From Streptomyces cyaneochromogenes (GTDB taxonomy: Bacteria; Actinomycetota; Actinomycetes; Streptomycetales; Streptomycetaceae), in NCBI RefSeq assembly GCF_003963535.1, contig NZ_CP034539.1, positions 4,092,001 to 4,156,000 of the forward strand: 64,000 bases of DNA, given 5' to 3'. The notes below the pieces were generated by a model, which made no database searches, was not told the origin of the DNA, and worked only from the letters and a program-made list of their open reading frames with translations. Within the stretch, counting starts at the first letter, position 1, and every line of letters begins with the position of its first letter. Shown here piece by piece: positions 1-9,448 of the stretch. The translations under genes were made by a program, and so were the position numbers.

Positions 1-103
1 CCTGAAAGTCCTGTCGGTCGCCCCAAACTACCCGCCCGGACTGACAGTGCGCTGTGCGCCCGCTGAGTGGACCCCGAGCCGTAACCTCAGGTCAGCGCGG
101 AGG

Positions 104-1720
104 TCAGGGCAGCATCCAGCCCAGCACCGGTGAACTCTGGCCGACCACGATCAGGCACATCACCAGCAGCAGGCCCAGACTCCACGGCAGCACTCGCCGC
201 AGCAGGTCCCCCTCCCGGCCCCCGAGCCCCACGGCCGCGCACGCGATCGTGAGGTTCTGCGGCGAGATCATCTTGCCGAGCACACCACCTGAACTGTTGG
301 CGGCGGCCAGGAGTTCCGCCGACAGTCCGGATTCCCGGGCCGCCGTCACCTGCAGCGCGCCGAACAAAGCGTTGGCGGACGTGTCCGAGCCGGACACGGC
401 CACGCCGAACCAGCCCAGCACCGGTGACAGGAAGGCGAGCCCCGCGCCGGCCGCCGCCACGAAGTAGCCGATGGTGGCGGCCTGCCCGGAGAGGTTCATG
501 ACGTACGCGAGGGCCAGCACGGACGTCACGGTGAGGATGGCGAACCTCAACTCGTGCACCGTCGCCGCCCATTCCTTGACGGCCACGCGCGCGTGCACCC
601 CGAGGACGACCGCCGTGCACACACCGGCGAGCAGCACGAGCGTGCCGCCGGTGGACACGATCGGCCAGGTGAAGACATTGCCGCCGACCGGCTCCCCGTC
701 GGGGCCGGCGACGTTCAGGAGGGGCCAGTCGTACGTCTGCGTCGCCCCGGCAAGCCAGTCCTTGACCACGGAGATCTGCGCGACCGAGAAGATCAGCACG
801 ATCAGCCCATAGGGCGCATAGGCGCGTACGACCTCCCGCGGCGGGTCCGCCTCGTCCAACTCCTCGCTCCGCACGCCGGTCAGCACGGACGCGCGTACGG
901 CCTCGGCGGCGGGCACGCGCGCGTGCGGTACGGCGACCAGGGCGCCCGCGCCGGCCAAGGCGGCGCCGATGTCGGCGAGTTGCGCGGAGACGTAGTTGGA
1001 GGCGGCGAACTGGGCGACGGCGAAGGCCACTCCGCATGCCACGGCGGGCACCCAGGTCTCGCGCAGCCCGCGCCGCCCGTCCACGAGCCCCACGAGCACG
1101 AGCGGCACGACCAGGGCCAGCAACGGTGTCTGACGCCCCACCACGGCGGCCACGGCGTCCAGCGGCAGCCCGGTGACCTGGGCCAGCGTCACCACTGGTG
1201 TGCCCATCGCTCCGAAGGCCACGGGCGCGGTGTTGGCGACCAGCGCCACGACCGCCGCGCGCACCGGCTCGAACCCGAGCGCCACCAGCATGACCGAGCA
1301 GATCGCGACGGGCGCCCCGAACCCGGCGAGGGCCTCCAGCAGAGCCCCGAAGCAGAAGGCGACGACGAGCGCCTGGATCCGCGGATCGTCGGACAGTCGC
1401 CCGAACGACCGGCGCAGAATGTCGAAATGCCGTGTCCGGACGGTCATCCGGTACACCCACAGGGCGTTGACGACGATCCAGAGGATCGGGAAGAGCCCGA
1501 ACACGGCCCCTTGGGCGGCGCCGGACAGCGTCTGGTCCAGCGGCATGCCGTACGCGAGCCAGGCGACCAGAACGGCCGCCAGAAGCCCCGTGACCCCCGC
1601 CAGATGTGCCTTCAATCGAACCCCGCCCAGCAGGACGAGGACGATCACCAGCGGCAGCGCGGCCACGAGGGCGGACAGGCCGAGCGAGCCGGCGACGGGT
1701 TCCAGTTCCTGGACGTACAC
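104..1720 (-). CDS. lctP: L-lactate permease (LctP family)
   Basis: A 538-residue, very hydrophobic protein of the L-lactate permease family, which imports lactate or glycolate with protons across the cytoplasmic membrane. Many membrane segments and family-typical stretches (ALAGFGAPVAICS, GVAVSGSDTSANALFG, SPQNLTIACAAVGL) are visible, and the length matches the family. The frame stays open upstream to 1795, but the GTG at 1720 has a strong GGGGAGG site five bases before it, and the upstream part overlaps two palindromes that look like operators, so I chose the GTG. No other lactate gene is adjacent. The stop is about 100 bases from the left edge, and nothing else is recognisable there. Confidence 0.9.
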   Translation of the reverse strand: MYVQELEPVAGSLGLSALVAALPLVIVLVLLGGVRLKAHLAGVTGLLAAVLVAWLAYGMPLDQTLSGAAQGAVFGLFPILWIVVNALWVYRMTVRTRHFDILRRSFGRLSDDPRIQALVVAFCFGALLEALAGFGAPVAICSVMLVALGFEPVRAAVVALVANTAPVAFGAMGTPVVTLAQVTGLPLDAVAAVVGRQTPLLALVVPLVLVGLVDGRRGLRETWVPAVACGVAFAVAQFAASNYVSAQLADIGAALAGAGALVAVPHARVPAAEAVRASVLTGVRSEELDEADPPREVVRAYAPYGLIVLIFSVAQISVVKDWLAGATQTYDWPLLNVAGPDGEPVGGNVFTWPIVSTGGTLVLLAGVCTAVVLGVHARVAVKEWAATVHELRFAILTVTSVLALAYVMNLSGQAATIGYFVAAAGAGLAFLSPVLGWFGVAVSGSDTSANALFGALQVTAARESGLSAELLAAANSSGGVLGKMISPQNLTIACAAVGLGGREGDLLRRVLPWSLGLLLVMCLIVVGQSSPVLGWMLP

Positions 1721-1735
1721 GGGCGCCTCCCCGGA

Positions 1736-1777
1736 TTCCGCCATACGGAAAGCGATTTCTCGTTCCGGCATACGGAA
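1736..1777. promoter_or_regulatory. Twin 15-bp palindromes upstream of lctP (putative operator)
   Basis: TTCCGCCATACGGAA (1736-1750) and TTCCGGCATACGGAA (1763-1777) are near-identical palindromes whose centres are 27 bp apart, just upstream of the lctP ribosome-binding site. The TTCCG..CGGAA arms resemble operators of IclR-family regulators in streptomycetes; that assignment is inference. The position over the leader suggests repression of the permease. Confidence 0.6.
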
Positions 1778-1905
1778 TGGTCGTGTCCGCGACAACCGCG
1801 CGTCAATGCCCGTGCATCACTCAGCGAAACGAGCGCACAGGAATCCAACGAGCCGAGCACACGCCAGCGGGCCCGGAGAGGGAAGGAGGGGGAGGAAACC
1901 GACGG

Positions 1906-2283
1906 TCAGTTGTCGGGCGACCGCAGCACGCGCAGGTGCCCGCGCCGCGCGACCTCCATCGGATCGGCGCCACGCCCGCCGCCACCGCCGGCCTGGGCCG
2001 CCCGCTCCTGCGGACGCGCCGCCTCGCGCACGGCGTTGGCAAGCGCTTCCAGGTCATCGCCGCTCGGACGGGCCGGAGCCGAGCCGTCCAGCAGCCGCAC
2101 GACCTCCCACCCTCGAGGGGCGGTGAGGCGCTCGGAGTGCTCGGCGCACAGGTCGTAGCAATGGGGTTCGGCGTAGGTGGCGAGCGGGCCGAGGACCGCG
2201 GTCGAGTCGGCGTAGACGTACGTCAGCGTCGCTACGGCGGGACGGCCGCAAGCGGTGCGCGAACAGCGACGTACAGGGCTCAC
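1906..2283 (-). CDS. DUF3499 family protein
   Basis: A small conserved actinobacterial protein of unknown function. The N-terminal half has RRCSRTACGRPAVATLTYVY followed by a second Cys/His group (EPHCYDLCAEH), suggesting a small metal-binding knob, and the tail is ADPMEVARRGHLRVL. The GTG at 2283 was chosen because the conserved region starts three residues later; it has no clear ribosome-binding site, and the frame is open to an ATG at 2364. It is divergent from the zincin-like gene, with about 340 bases between them holding an A/T-rich patch near 2455-2475 but no obvious operator. Confidence 0.75.
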   Translation of the reverse strand: MSPVRRCSRTACGRPAVATLTYVYADSTAVLGPLATYAEPHCYDLCAEHSERLTAPRGWEVVRLLDGSAPARPSGDDLEALANAVREAARPQERAAQAGGGGGRGADPMEVARRGHLRVLRSPDN

Positions 2284-2626
2284 GACGTTGGACGGTACCG
2301 CACTCTTGAGCGGGCCGCGACGACTCTCCCCCAGGTCACTCCACCGTGTCGTGCTGTGAAACACCCCACACGCCCCTTCCGACCCACGCCGCTGACCTGC
2401 ACGGAAGCCGGATTCCGAGATCCCGACCGCATCCAGAACCGGTCACCACTCGCTACAAACCACAACAATTACCTTGAGCTCGGCGGTCTCGGAGAGAAGC
2501 GGAATCGAGCCCAACTTGGCTGGAATGGTCAACTGCCGTCATGCCCGAAGCGGCCGACGGCCACGCCCGCGACGACCACACGCCGCTCGGACACGCGCCC
2601 ACCGCGAGGACTACCCTTCACCAGTG

Positions 2627-3076
2627 ATGGACACCCCCGTACCGCCCCGTGCCGTCGGCCCCGGGCCCCGCCGCCGTGATCGCCACGGGCGGGGCATGCG
2701 CGGCCCGATCGCACCGCCCCAGGTTCCCCTCGCCGCGAGCCGCGCCGACGTCTTCGCCGACCTGGTGCAGGACTCCGTGGAACGCCTCGAACGCCGCTGG
2801 CCCCAGCTCGCCGACTTCGATTTCCTGGTCCTCGAGGTACCCCGCCTGGACGGCCCCGGCCGCACCTGGAACGACGAGGCGGTCCCCCTCGGCGGCACGA
2901 TCCCCGCGCGCGAGGGCCGACCGGCGCGGGTCGTCATCTACCGCCGCCCGGTGGAGATCCGCACCAAGGGCCGGGACGAACGAGCGGCCCTGGTCCACGA
3001 GGTGGTCGTGGAACAGGTGGCCGAGCTGCTGGGTCTGACACCCGAGACCGTGGATCCTCGTTACGGCGAGGACTGA
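2627..3076 (+). CDS. Zincin-like metallopeptidase family protein (likely inactive)
   Basis: A protein of about 149 residues resembling the small metallopeptidase (Zincin_1/DUF1025) family, cytoplasmic, with no signal peptide. The family normally carries HExxH. Here the place is occupied by HEVVVEQVAELLG near residue 124, so the His-Glu pair is kept but the second His is replaced by Val; zinc peptidase activity is doubtful. The ATG at 2627 follows a GTG directly and a weak GAGGA site lies 13-17 bases upstream, so either start is possible. The frame continues upstream to 2474 in arginine-rich sequence that does not look coding. Confidence 0.65.
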   Translation: MDTPVPPRAVGPGPRRRDRHGRGMRGPIAPPQVPLAASRADVFADLVQDSVERLERRWPQLADFDFLVLEVPRLDGPGRTWNDEAVPLGGTIPAREGRPARVVIYRRPVEIRTKGRDERAALVHEVVVEQVAELLGLTPETVDPRYGED

Positions 3077-3168
3077 CGGCGCCGGCCGAGGTACACGCTG
3101 CGTCGTGGCCGTCCCGGAGCGGGGCGCGCAGCCCGGCGCCGAGGGGTGCCGACGAACCCGCGGAGGGC

Positions 3169-4695
3169 CTACTTCTGCAGCACCGACAGATCCTCGTCCG
3201 CCTCCGGCACAGCCACCATCCCCCGGTCGTCCGGCAGCGTCTGCACCGTGAAGCCCGGCACGCCCTCTGTCGTGACCGCCAGCATCCGGGCGCCGTACAC
3301 CGGGCCGCCCGACACCGTCTCCACGGTCAGCGCATAGGTGCCCTTCAGCCCGCTCGGCACCGGCACCTCGATGTCCTGTGTCGTCCCGGACTTGATCGTG
3401 TACGTCTTGGACGCCGCCGTACCGCCCTCGCTCCCCGCGGAGGCCGTGACCTTGACCTCGGCCGCGCGGAACGGGGCCGTGAGGGACAGCGTCGTGCCCT
3501 TCGCCCTGTTGTCCACCGCCGTCGCGCGCGTGCCGAGCGGCCGGCTCGCCGGGATGAACGCCGTCTCCTGCTTGGCTCCCTCCCCGCGGACCACCCGCAC
3601 CGCCGCGACCACCGGAACGGCCCGATCCGTGGGCGTCAGCACGAGGGACCCCGCCTCGCCCCGCATGAGCTCCCCGAGATCCACCGCGCTGGTCATACCA
3701 GCCTTGACGTGCAGCGTCTCGTTCCCCGCAGGCGTGATCTCCCCGGACGGCGAGGCGAGCCGCACCTTGAGATCCGCGTCCGCGTCGCCCGGCGTGAAGG
3801 CCACGAGGCGCACCGCCTTGGCGTCCTTCGGAATGCCGGGCACGACCAGGCTCCCCGCGGGGTCGGCGGACGCCGCGAGCCAGTCCCCGCCGAGCTTGTC
3901 GTCCAGCGCCTGCACCGAGGCACCCACCCGGCCACTGCGCACGCTCACGTGCACGGTGACGTTCTCCTGCTTCTCACTGGTGAGCGTCGACAGCAGGATC
4001 GGCTCCCCCGCGTGCGGCTGAACCGTGATCCCCTCCCCCACCGTGGTCTCCAGGGCGCCGTCCTTGCCGTACAGCTCGATGTCGACGACGGCGGCGGAGT
4101 CGTCGGGGTTGGTCAGATGGACGTAGTCCGTACGGTCGGTCGCCGTGCTGGCGCCCGGGAACCAGAACTCGGTGTCCGGCGCGGTGCAGTTGACGCCCTG
4201 CAGCCCACGCCCCGCGCCCGCCGCGACCTGCGTGCTCTCCTGGACGGTCCAGCCGGGCGCGAACTTCCCGTCGGCGGTCCCGACGAGCGCCGGCGAGTCC
4301 GCCCCCGACGCGTCCTCGATGACCGGCGTACCCGGTTCCTTGGCCGCCAGGACGGGCTTGTCGGCCTTCCCCGCCCTGTCGGCCTTCTTCCCGGCTTCGG
4401 CCTTCTCGCCCTTGCCGTCCGCCGCGTCGCCCGACTCCCGCGCCCCGGACCGCAGTTCCGCCTTCCCGTCGCTCGCCGTACCCTTCGTGACGGGCGTGAA
4501 CGACGTGTACGTCGTCTCCGCGAGGTCCGAGGTGCTCGGCGCCGGGCACACCAGGCTCGACCGTTCCACGGGCAGCTCGGCGGCCGCCTTGGCGGTGTTC
4601 GTCCCGGACGCGTCCGGCGTGGTGAGCGCCGCGACCCCGGTTATGGCCGCGAGGGCCGTGGCACCGGCGATCAGGGACAGGGTCGTGCGGTTCAC
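3169..4695 (-). CDS. DUF5719 exported protein
   Basis: A 508-residue protein with an N-terminal signal or anchor (residues 5-25), a Lys/Ala/Gly-rich segment at about 95-125, then a long region rich in beta strands. It matches the DUF5719 family found beside large membrane glycosyltransferases in Actinobacteria. Its ATG overlaps the stop of the upstream glycosyltransferase by four bases (ATGA), so the two are translationally coupled and probably act together on a cell-surface glycan. The function of the family is not known to me. Confidence 0.85.
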   Translation of the reverse strand: MNRTTLSLIAGATALAAITGVAALTTPDASGTNTAKAAAELPVERSSLVCPAPSTSDLAETTYTSFTPVTKGTASDGKAELRSGARESGDAADGKGEKAEAGKKADRAGKADKPVLAAKEPGTPVIEDASGADSPALVGTADGKFAPGWTVQESTQVAAGAGRGLQGVNCTAPDTEFWFPGASTATDRTDYVHLTNPDDSAAVVDIELYGKDGALETTVGEGITVQPHAGEPILLSTLTSEKQENVTVHVSVRSGRVGASVQALDDKLGGDWLAASADPAGSLVVPGIPKDAKAVRLVAFTPGDADADLKVRLASPSGEITPAGNETLHVKAGMTSAVDLGELMRGEAGSLVLTPTDRAVPVVAAVRVVRGEGAKQETAFIPASRPLGTRATAVDNRAKGTTLSLTAPFRAAEVKVTASAGSEGGTAASKTYTIKSGTTQDIEVPVPSGLKGTYALTVETVSGGPVYGARMLAVTTEGVPGFTVQTLPDDRGMVAVPEADEDLSVLQK

Positions 4696-7600
4696 TGCTG
4701 GCTCCCGTCGGAACGCTCACTGCCGTGCGGATGCTGCTGCGCCGGGTCGTACGTGGCGTCGTAACCCTGCTGGTACGTCTGGTCGTACGAGGCGTCGTAC
4801 GACGTGTCGTAGGCCCCCGCCTGGGGCTGCCCGCCGTACGCGTACGGGTCGTACTGGCCGCCCTGGTACGGATCCGCCTGATACGTCTGGTCGTAGGCGC
4901 CGCCCGCCGGGTGCTGCTGACCGCCCGGGTACTGCTCGCCGCCGTAGCTGCCGTACTCGGCGCCCGCATAGCTGGGGGTGTCCCACTCGCCATAGGACTG
5001 CTGCTGCGGAATCGCCGCGGCGGTCTCCTCCTTCGGAGGAGACGGGAACTCCCCTCCCTGACCGGCCTCTTCGGTCTCGGCCTGGGCGCGCAGCCGACGG
5101 GCCCGACGGCCCTCGCCGGCCATGGCCTCGGCCGGGACGACCTCCTCCTCGGGCAGGTCGTCGTCGACGTCACGGCGACGTCCGGGCAGGGCCATCACGA
5201 CGAGGACGAGGGCGAGGAAGCCCTGCGCCCACAGCCAGGCGGTGTGGCCGATCGGGTCGTCGTAGGTGACGTCGAGCCTGCCGCCGCCGGAGGGGAGTTC
5301 GAAGCCCTGGGCCCAGCCGTCGACCGTGGTCGGCGTGAGCGGCCTGCCGTCCAGGGTGGCCGTCCAGCCGTCGCCGGCGCTGTCGGCGAGGCGCAGGAGG
5401 CGGCCTTCGGCACCGCCCGGAATCGTGGTGTGGATCTCGACGGGCCCGGCGGCGACGGGCTGGGGCTCGGCCGACGCCGTCTCCGAACCGGATCCGGAGA
5501 CGATGGCCGCGCGCGACACCTGCCGGTCGACCCGCCACAGCCCGCTGCCGTTCTGCTCGCTCAGCCGCTGCAGTCCCGGCGTGGCGTCCAGCACGCGCGT
5601 GACGTCGCGGGGCGCGCCCTTGTGGACGAGGACGTAGCGCACCGCGAACGCGCCGAGCTGGTCTGCCTGGTCGGCGCCGGAGCCTGCGACGAGGTTGGCG
5701 ACGATCTTGTCGAGCTTGGCGTTCTCGCCGTCGGCGGCCGCGAGTTCGGCGTCGCCGAGGCGGGCGCCGGAGCCGCGGACGAGCATGTAGCCGACCTGGG
5801 TCGTGGTCTCGCTGTCGAGGACGAGGGTGCGGGCCTGGTCGCGGTTGTTGCTGTCCTCGGCGACGAAGGCGGGCACCTGGACGGGGTCGCGTCGCTCCAG
5901 CGGCCCGTCGGCGCCACCGATCATCCAGCCGGCGGCGACCAGCAGCGGCCCCGCGGCCGCGGCGAAGGCGATCAGCGCGGCGACCGGCTGACGCCAGCCG
6001 AAGCTCTGCTCGGCCACGCGCGAGCGTGCCCCGTCGGCGCCGAGCAGCGCGGCGGCCAGGAGCGCGATGCCGTAGACGAGCGTCGCGGGGCCGGCCCAGG
6101 TGGAGCTGTTGGAGAGGGCCGCGAAGACGAGGCCCACCAGGGCGACCGCCCAGGCGGTCCAGATGCCGAACTGGCGCTCGGAGCGCATCAGGGCGGCCAG
6201 CGCGGCCAGCACGACGCCGATGAGCATCAGCCCGCTGACGGTGCCGGGCCCGCCGGGACTGGCACCGAGCAGGTCCAGGGCGGACGCGGCCGAGGAGCCG
6301 TACTCCAGGCCGGCTTCCCGGAAGAAGCCGAACGGGAGCAGCGACAGCGACCAGGGCGCCAGCACCAGCAGGGGCACGCCGAACTGGGCCAGGAAGCGCA
6401 GGCCGTACGCGGTGATGTCGGTGCGTCGCACCGCCAGCAGCCCCAGGCCGAGGACCAGCGCGATCGGCCAGACGATCGGCGTGAAGGCCGTGGTGATCGT
6501 CAGCAGCAGGGCGTACGCCCAGGTCGCGCGCCAACTGCCACGCGCACCGGAACCGTTCGCCAGGCCGCTCGCCGCGACGCCCGCGCGCGCGACGAGCGGG
6601 AGCAGGACGGCGAGTACGGCGGTGCCGATGCGGCCGCCGGCGAGGGCGCCGGTGGCGGCGGGCAGGAAGGCGTAGACGACGGCCGCCCACGCGCGCAGGA
6701 GGCGGGACTCGACGAGCGGGCGGGAGGCGAAGTAGGCGGTGAACCCGGCCAGTGGCACCGAGCAGACCAGCAGGATCGTGACCGCGAGCCCGGTCGAGCC
6801 CAGCAGGGTGGAGGCGAGCATCGCCACGATCGCGAGATAGGGCGGCGCGGACGGGGTGCCGCCGGCGCCGACCGGGTGCCAGGCGTCCAGGTAACGGGAC
6901 CACAGCTCGCCCGAGTCGGCCGGGGCGGGCAGCAACGCGCCGCCCGCGAGGGCGCCGCCGCCGATGAGTTCGCGGCAGGCGATCAGCGAGGCGAACAACA
7001 GCGCCAGGAAGAGCACCGGGCCGGGCTTGCGGGCGATGCGCTTGAGGCGCGCGAACTGTTCTATCTCCAGGAAGTCCGCGTCGTCACCGCCGGGCCCGGA
7101 CTCGACCGCGCCGCCGTGCCGGCCGGCGCCGGCGGCCACCTCCGGGTCGGAGCGGCCGACGAGGTTGCTCGCGACCTGTTCGACGGTGGCCCGCACGGTC
7201 GCGCCGGGCGGCGGGAACAGCGCCCGCAGCTCCCCCTTGTCGATGGCGGGACTCCCGCGCCTGCGCCGCCCGGCGATGATCCGCTCGGGGCGCAGCAGTG
7301 TGCCCATGAGGCCGCGGATCTCGTCGAGGGCCTGCCCGGGGACCTTGCCCACGAGGTAGGCGAGGGTCCGCAGGACCGTGCCGAGGACGAGGCGCAGCAG
7401 CACCCAGGGCAGCACGGCCGTACGCGTGTTGACCAGCAGGGTGTAGGCGGCGCCCGCCTTGTCGACCTTGTGCGGGGAGGCGGCGGTGCGGCCGACGCAG
7501 TCGACGGCGCGGCGCTCGCGGGAGGCCGCCTCGGCGTGTCGTACGACCGCCTCGGGGGCGACGAGGACGCGGTGGCCGGCGGCGGTCGCGCGCCAGCACA

Positions 7601-8390
7601 GGTCGACGTCGTCACGCATGAGGGGCAGTCGCCGGTCGAAGCCGCCGAGTTGTTCGAAGATGTCGCGCCGGACCAGCATGCCGGCGGTGGACACGGACAG
7701 CACCGAGCGGACGTGGTCGTGCTGGCCCTGGTCCTGTTCGCGGCGGTCGAGGCCGGTCCAGCGGCGCCCGGAGTTGGCGATGGTGACGCCGACCTCGAGG
7801 AGCTGCCGGCGGTCGTACCAGCCGCGCAGTTTGGGGCCGACGACGGCGACGTCGTCCCGTCCCAGCTCGTACTCGTTCTCCACGACGCGCAACAGCTGGG
7901 CCAGGGCGTCGGGTTCGGGGGCGCAGTCGTCGTGCAGGAGCCACAGCCACTGCACCGGCTCCCCGTGCGGGAGTTCGGGCATGTCGTAGGCGTCGTCGCG
8001 CCACGTGCGCGTGACGGGGTCCCAGCCGCTCGGCCGCTTCAGATAGGTCAGCTCGTCCGGGGTGAGGAGGGGGGCCGTGCGGTTGGCCTCCTCGACGGCC
8101 TGGCCGAATCCGGTGCGCCGGGCGAGGTGCAGTACACGGTCGGCGCCGAGGGCGTCGGTGACCAGCTGCGCGGAGTGGTCCGCGCTGCCGGTGTCGGCGG
8201 CCACGGCGAACTGGACGGGGCGCTCCTGGCCGAGCAGCCCGGCGAGCGCGTCGGGCAGCCAGCGGGCGCCGTCGTGGGCGACGAGCACGGCGGTGACCAC
8301 GTGACGCGGGAACTCGGGCGGGTGGGCCGGGTTGAACGCTGCTGCGGCAGCGGAGTCGTGATGGGCTGCCGGGTGACTGTGCACGGACAT
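4692..8390 (-). CDS. Large GT2 glycosyltransferase with multi-pass membrane domain
   Basis: A 1232-residue protein. Residues 30-330 form a GT-A fold family 2 domain (TAVLVAHDGARWLPDAL at the start, a DDC and a DDVDLCWRA motif further in). A long region of about 12-14 membrane segments follows, then an extracellular-type beta region, one more membrane segment, and a C-terminal tail rich in Tyr, Gly, Gln and Asp. It likely adds sugars to an envelope polymer at the membrane. It overlaps the DUF5719 gene by four bases and lies downstream of whiB on the same strand. No clear ribosome-binding site precedes the ATG at 8390. The tail (encoded near 4700-5000) is made of imperfect YDxTY-like repeats. 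Confidence 0.88.
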   Translation of the reverse strand: MSVHSHPAAHHDSAAAAAFNPAHPPEFPRHVVTAVLVAHDGARWLPDALAGLLGQERPVQFAVAADTGSADHSAQLVTDALGADRVLHLARRTGFGQAVEEANRTAPLLTPDELTYLKRPSGWDPVTRTWRDDAYDMPELPHGEPVQWLWLLHDDCAPEPDALAQLLRVVENEYELGRDDVAVVGPKLRGWYDRRQLLEVGVTIANSGRRWTGLDRREQDQGQHDHVRSVLSVSTAGMLVRRDIFEQLGGFDRRLPLMRDDVDLCWRATAAGHRVLVAPEAVVRHAEAASRERRAVDCVGRTAASPHKVDKAGAAYTLLVNTRTAVLPWVLLRLVLGTVLRTLAYLVGKVPGQALDEIRGLMGTLLRPERIIAGRRRRGSPAIDKGELRALFPPPGATVRATVEQVASNLVGRSDPEVAAGAGRHGGAVESGPGGDDADFLEIEQFARLKRIARKPGPVLFLALLFASLIACRELIGGGALAGGALLPAPADSGELWSRYLDAWHPVGAGGTPSAPPYLAIVAMLASTLLGSTGLAVTILLVCSVPLAGFTAYFASRPLVESRLLRAWAAVVYAFLPAATGALAGGRIGTAVLAVLLPLVARAGVAASGLANGSGARGSWRATWAYALLLTITTAFTPIVWPIALVLGLGLLAVRRTDITAYGLRFLAQFGVPLLVLAPWSLSLLPFGFFREAGLEYGSSAASALDLLGASPGGPGTVSGLMLIGVVLAALAALMRSERQFGIWTAWAVALVGLVFAALSNSSTWAGPATLVYGIALLAAALLGADGARSRVAEQSFGWRQPVAALIAFAAAAGPLLVAAGWMIGGADGPLERRDPVQVPAFVAEDSNNRDQARTLVLDSETTTQVGYMLVRGSGARLGDAELAAADGENAKLDKIVANLVAGSGADQADQLGAFAVRYVLVHKGAPRDVTRVLDATPGLQRLSEQNGSGLWRVDRQVSRAAIVSGSGSETASAEPQPVAAGPVEIHTTIPGGAEGRLLRLADSAGDGWTATLDGRPLTPTTVDGWAQGFELPSGGGRLDVTYDDPIGHTAWLWAQGFLALVLVVMALPGRRRDVDDDLPEEEVVPAEAMAGEGRRARRLRAQAETEEAGQGGEFPSPPKEETAAAIPQQQSYGEWDTPSYAGAEYGSYGGEQYPGGQQHPAGGAYDQTYQADPYQGGQYDPYAYGGQPQAGAYDTSYDASYDQTYQQGYDATYDPAQQHPHGSERSDGSQQ

Positions 8391-8493
8391 CGAGGTACGG
8401 GCCCCGGTTCGATGGACTGCGGTGGACGCCTGTGCCCCCAGGGGACAGCGGTGCGTCTCGGACGAGCGACCACACTATCGGCTGGGCATGAGA

Positions 8494-8533
8494 ACGGCCC
8501 GCCGCCTGTGGATAACCACCTGCGACGGGCCGT
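8494..8533 (-). terminator. Hairpin downstream of whiB
   Basis: ACGGCCCG (8494-8501) and CGGGCCGT (8526-8533) form a perfect 8-bp stem between the whiB stop and the glycosyltransferase start. It has no T-run, as is common for streptomycete terminators. A whiB terminator is an inference. Confidence 0.35.
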
Positions 8534-8624
8534 GCGTGACGTATGTACGTGCGGTTGTCGATCCGGTACGTGCTGTTGGCGGTCCGTTTCGCCGGACAGG
8601 GGCCCTCTTCAGCCGGCGGCCGCC

Positions 8625-8888
8625 TCAGACGGCGGCCTTCTTCAGCCGGCGGCGCTCCCGCTCGGACAGGCCACCCCAGATGCCGAAGCGCTCGTCGTTG
8701 GCGAGGGCGTACTCGAGGCACTCGGAGCGGACTTCGCAGGCGAGGCAGACCTTCTTGGCCTCGCGGGTGGAGCCGCCCTTCTCGGGGAAGAAGGACTCGG
8801 GGTCGGTCTGGGCGCACAGCGCGCGCTCCTGCCAGCCGAGTTCCTCGTCCGCGTCGTCGACCAGCAGTTGCTGCACCAGCTCGGTCAT
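8625..8888 (-). CDS. whiB: WhiB, iron-sulfur developmental regulator
   Basis: An 87-residue WhiB-family protein matching, as far as I remember, the S. coelicolor sporulation regulator WhiB. The [4Fe-4S] ligands are Cys25, Cys48, Cys51 and Cys57, in the usual C..CxxCxxxxxC arrangement. The GIWGG turn is at 69-73, followed by the basic DNA-binding tail (ERERRRLKKAAV). WhiB acts with WhiA at septation genes and binds the principal sigma factor. The 440 bases upstream to the Cys-rich leader of the next gene hold its promoter region; I did not locate the promoter securely. It is followed on the same strand by the giant glycosyltransferase. Confidence 0.95.
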   Translation of the reverse strand: MTELVQQLLVDDADEELGWQERALCAQTDPESFFPEKGGSTREAKKVCLACEVRSECLEYALANDERFGIWGGLSERERRRLKKAAV

Positions 8889-9355
8889 GTGCGCCCCTCG
8901 TCTGTCTTTCGCGTCCCCGTGATGTTGCCGTTACCGATTCCGGCTGAACGACACGAGTGAAATTACAAGTGTGCTGCTCCGGGCGAGTCAAGCCGAGATC
9001 TGCTATTGAGCCCCTTATTCACTCTGCGGAACCAAGGCCTAGCGGAAAGTGTTCAAATCGGCCTAAACCTTGACAAGCAGATGAGGCCCAGGTGGGCCGC
9101 CGGCCCTACGCAGAGCCTGTACGGAAAAGGACGCCCATAAGTTCGATCTCGTTGCACGCGTGCGTAGAAGCGAACCGGATCACAGTCGGATCACAGGATC
9201 GCAACGACGCCCGTGCGCCCGGTTGTGCGCCATGTGTCCCGGCTGTCCCATGAACAAACCTTTCGCCACCAAGATGAACCGGATGAGGTGAAAGATGCGC
9301 CACATCGCCGGGCGTCGAGTTGACAGTGCAGGCATGAACCGATGTCCTTGTGGGC

Positions 9356-9448
9356 ATGCTCGCGAACTCGGCACTCACCTCGACCCGCACCGCCGGGTCC
9401 CACGGTGCTGCCCGTGCTCGCTGTAGCTGTTGCTGTCCCAGCTGTTGA
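9356..9448 (+). CDS. Cys-rich upstream leader peptide (candidate attenuator of cysteine dioxygenase)
   Basis: A 30-residue ORF whose last eight residues are CSCCCPSC, five cysteines, directly before the TGA; the earlier residues contain none. It lies 88 bases before the cysteine dioxygenase gene on the same strand. Cys codons cluster inside a set of repeated AGCTG/CAGCT segments (9425-9429, 9439-9444, 9462-9467) that could pair in alternative ways. A TTGACA hexamer at 9320-9325 would place transcription starts near 9356, so the ORF could be leaderless; the matching -10 is poor. Poly-Cys upstream ORFs controlling sulfur genes are known in mycobacteria. Here the idea is that charged tRNA-Cys level sets expression of the cysteine-degrading enzyme. 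Confidence 0.55.
   Translation: MLANSALTSTRTAGSHGAARARCSCCCPSC

Noticed and set aside
4725..8960. A 1411-codon open frame on the + strand
   Set aside because: It is the antisense shadow of the glycosyltransferase and whiB genes; its composition is Gly/Arg/Glu/Val-rich without any domain, and the minus-strand genes have clear families.
9334..9426. A second overlapping Cys-containing ORF in another frame (ending CCPCSL)
   Set aside because: Its Cys codons arise from the same TGT/TGC run read out of frame; the frame ending CSCCCPSC has denser Cys and fits the likely transcription start. Kept only as an alternative.
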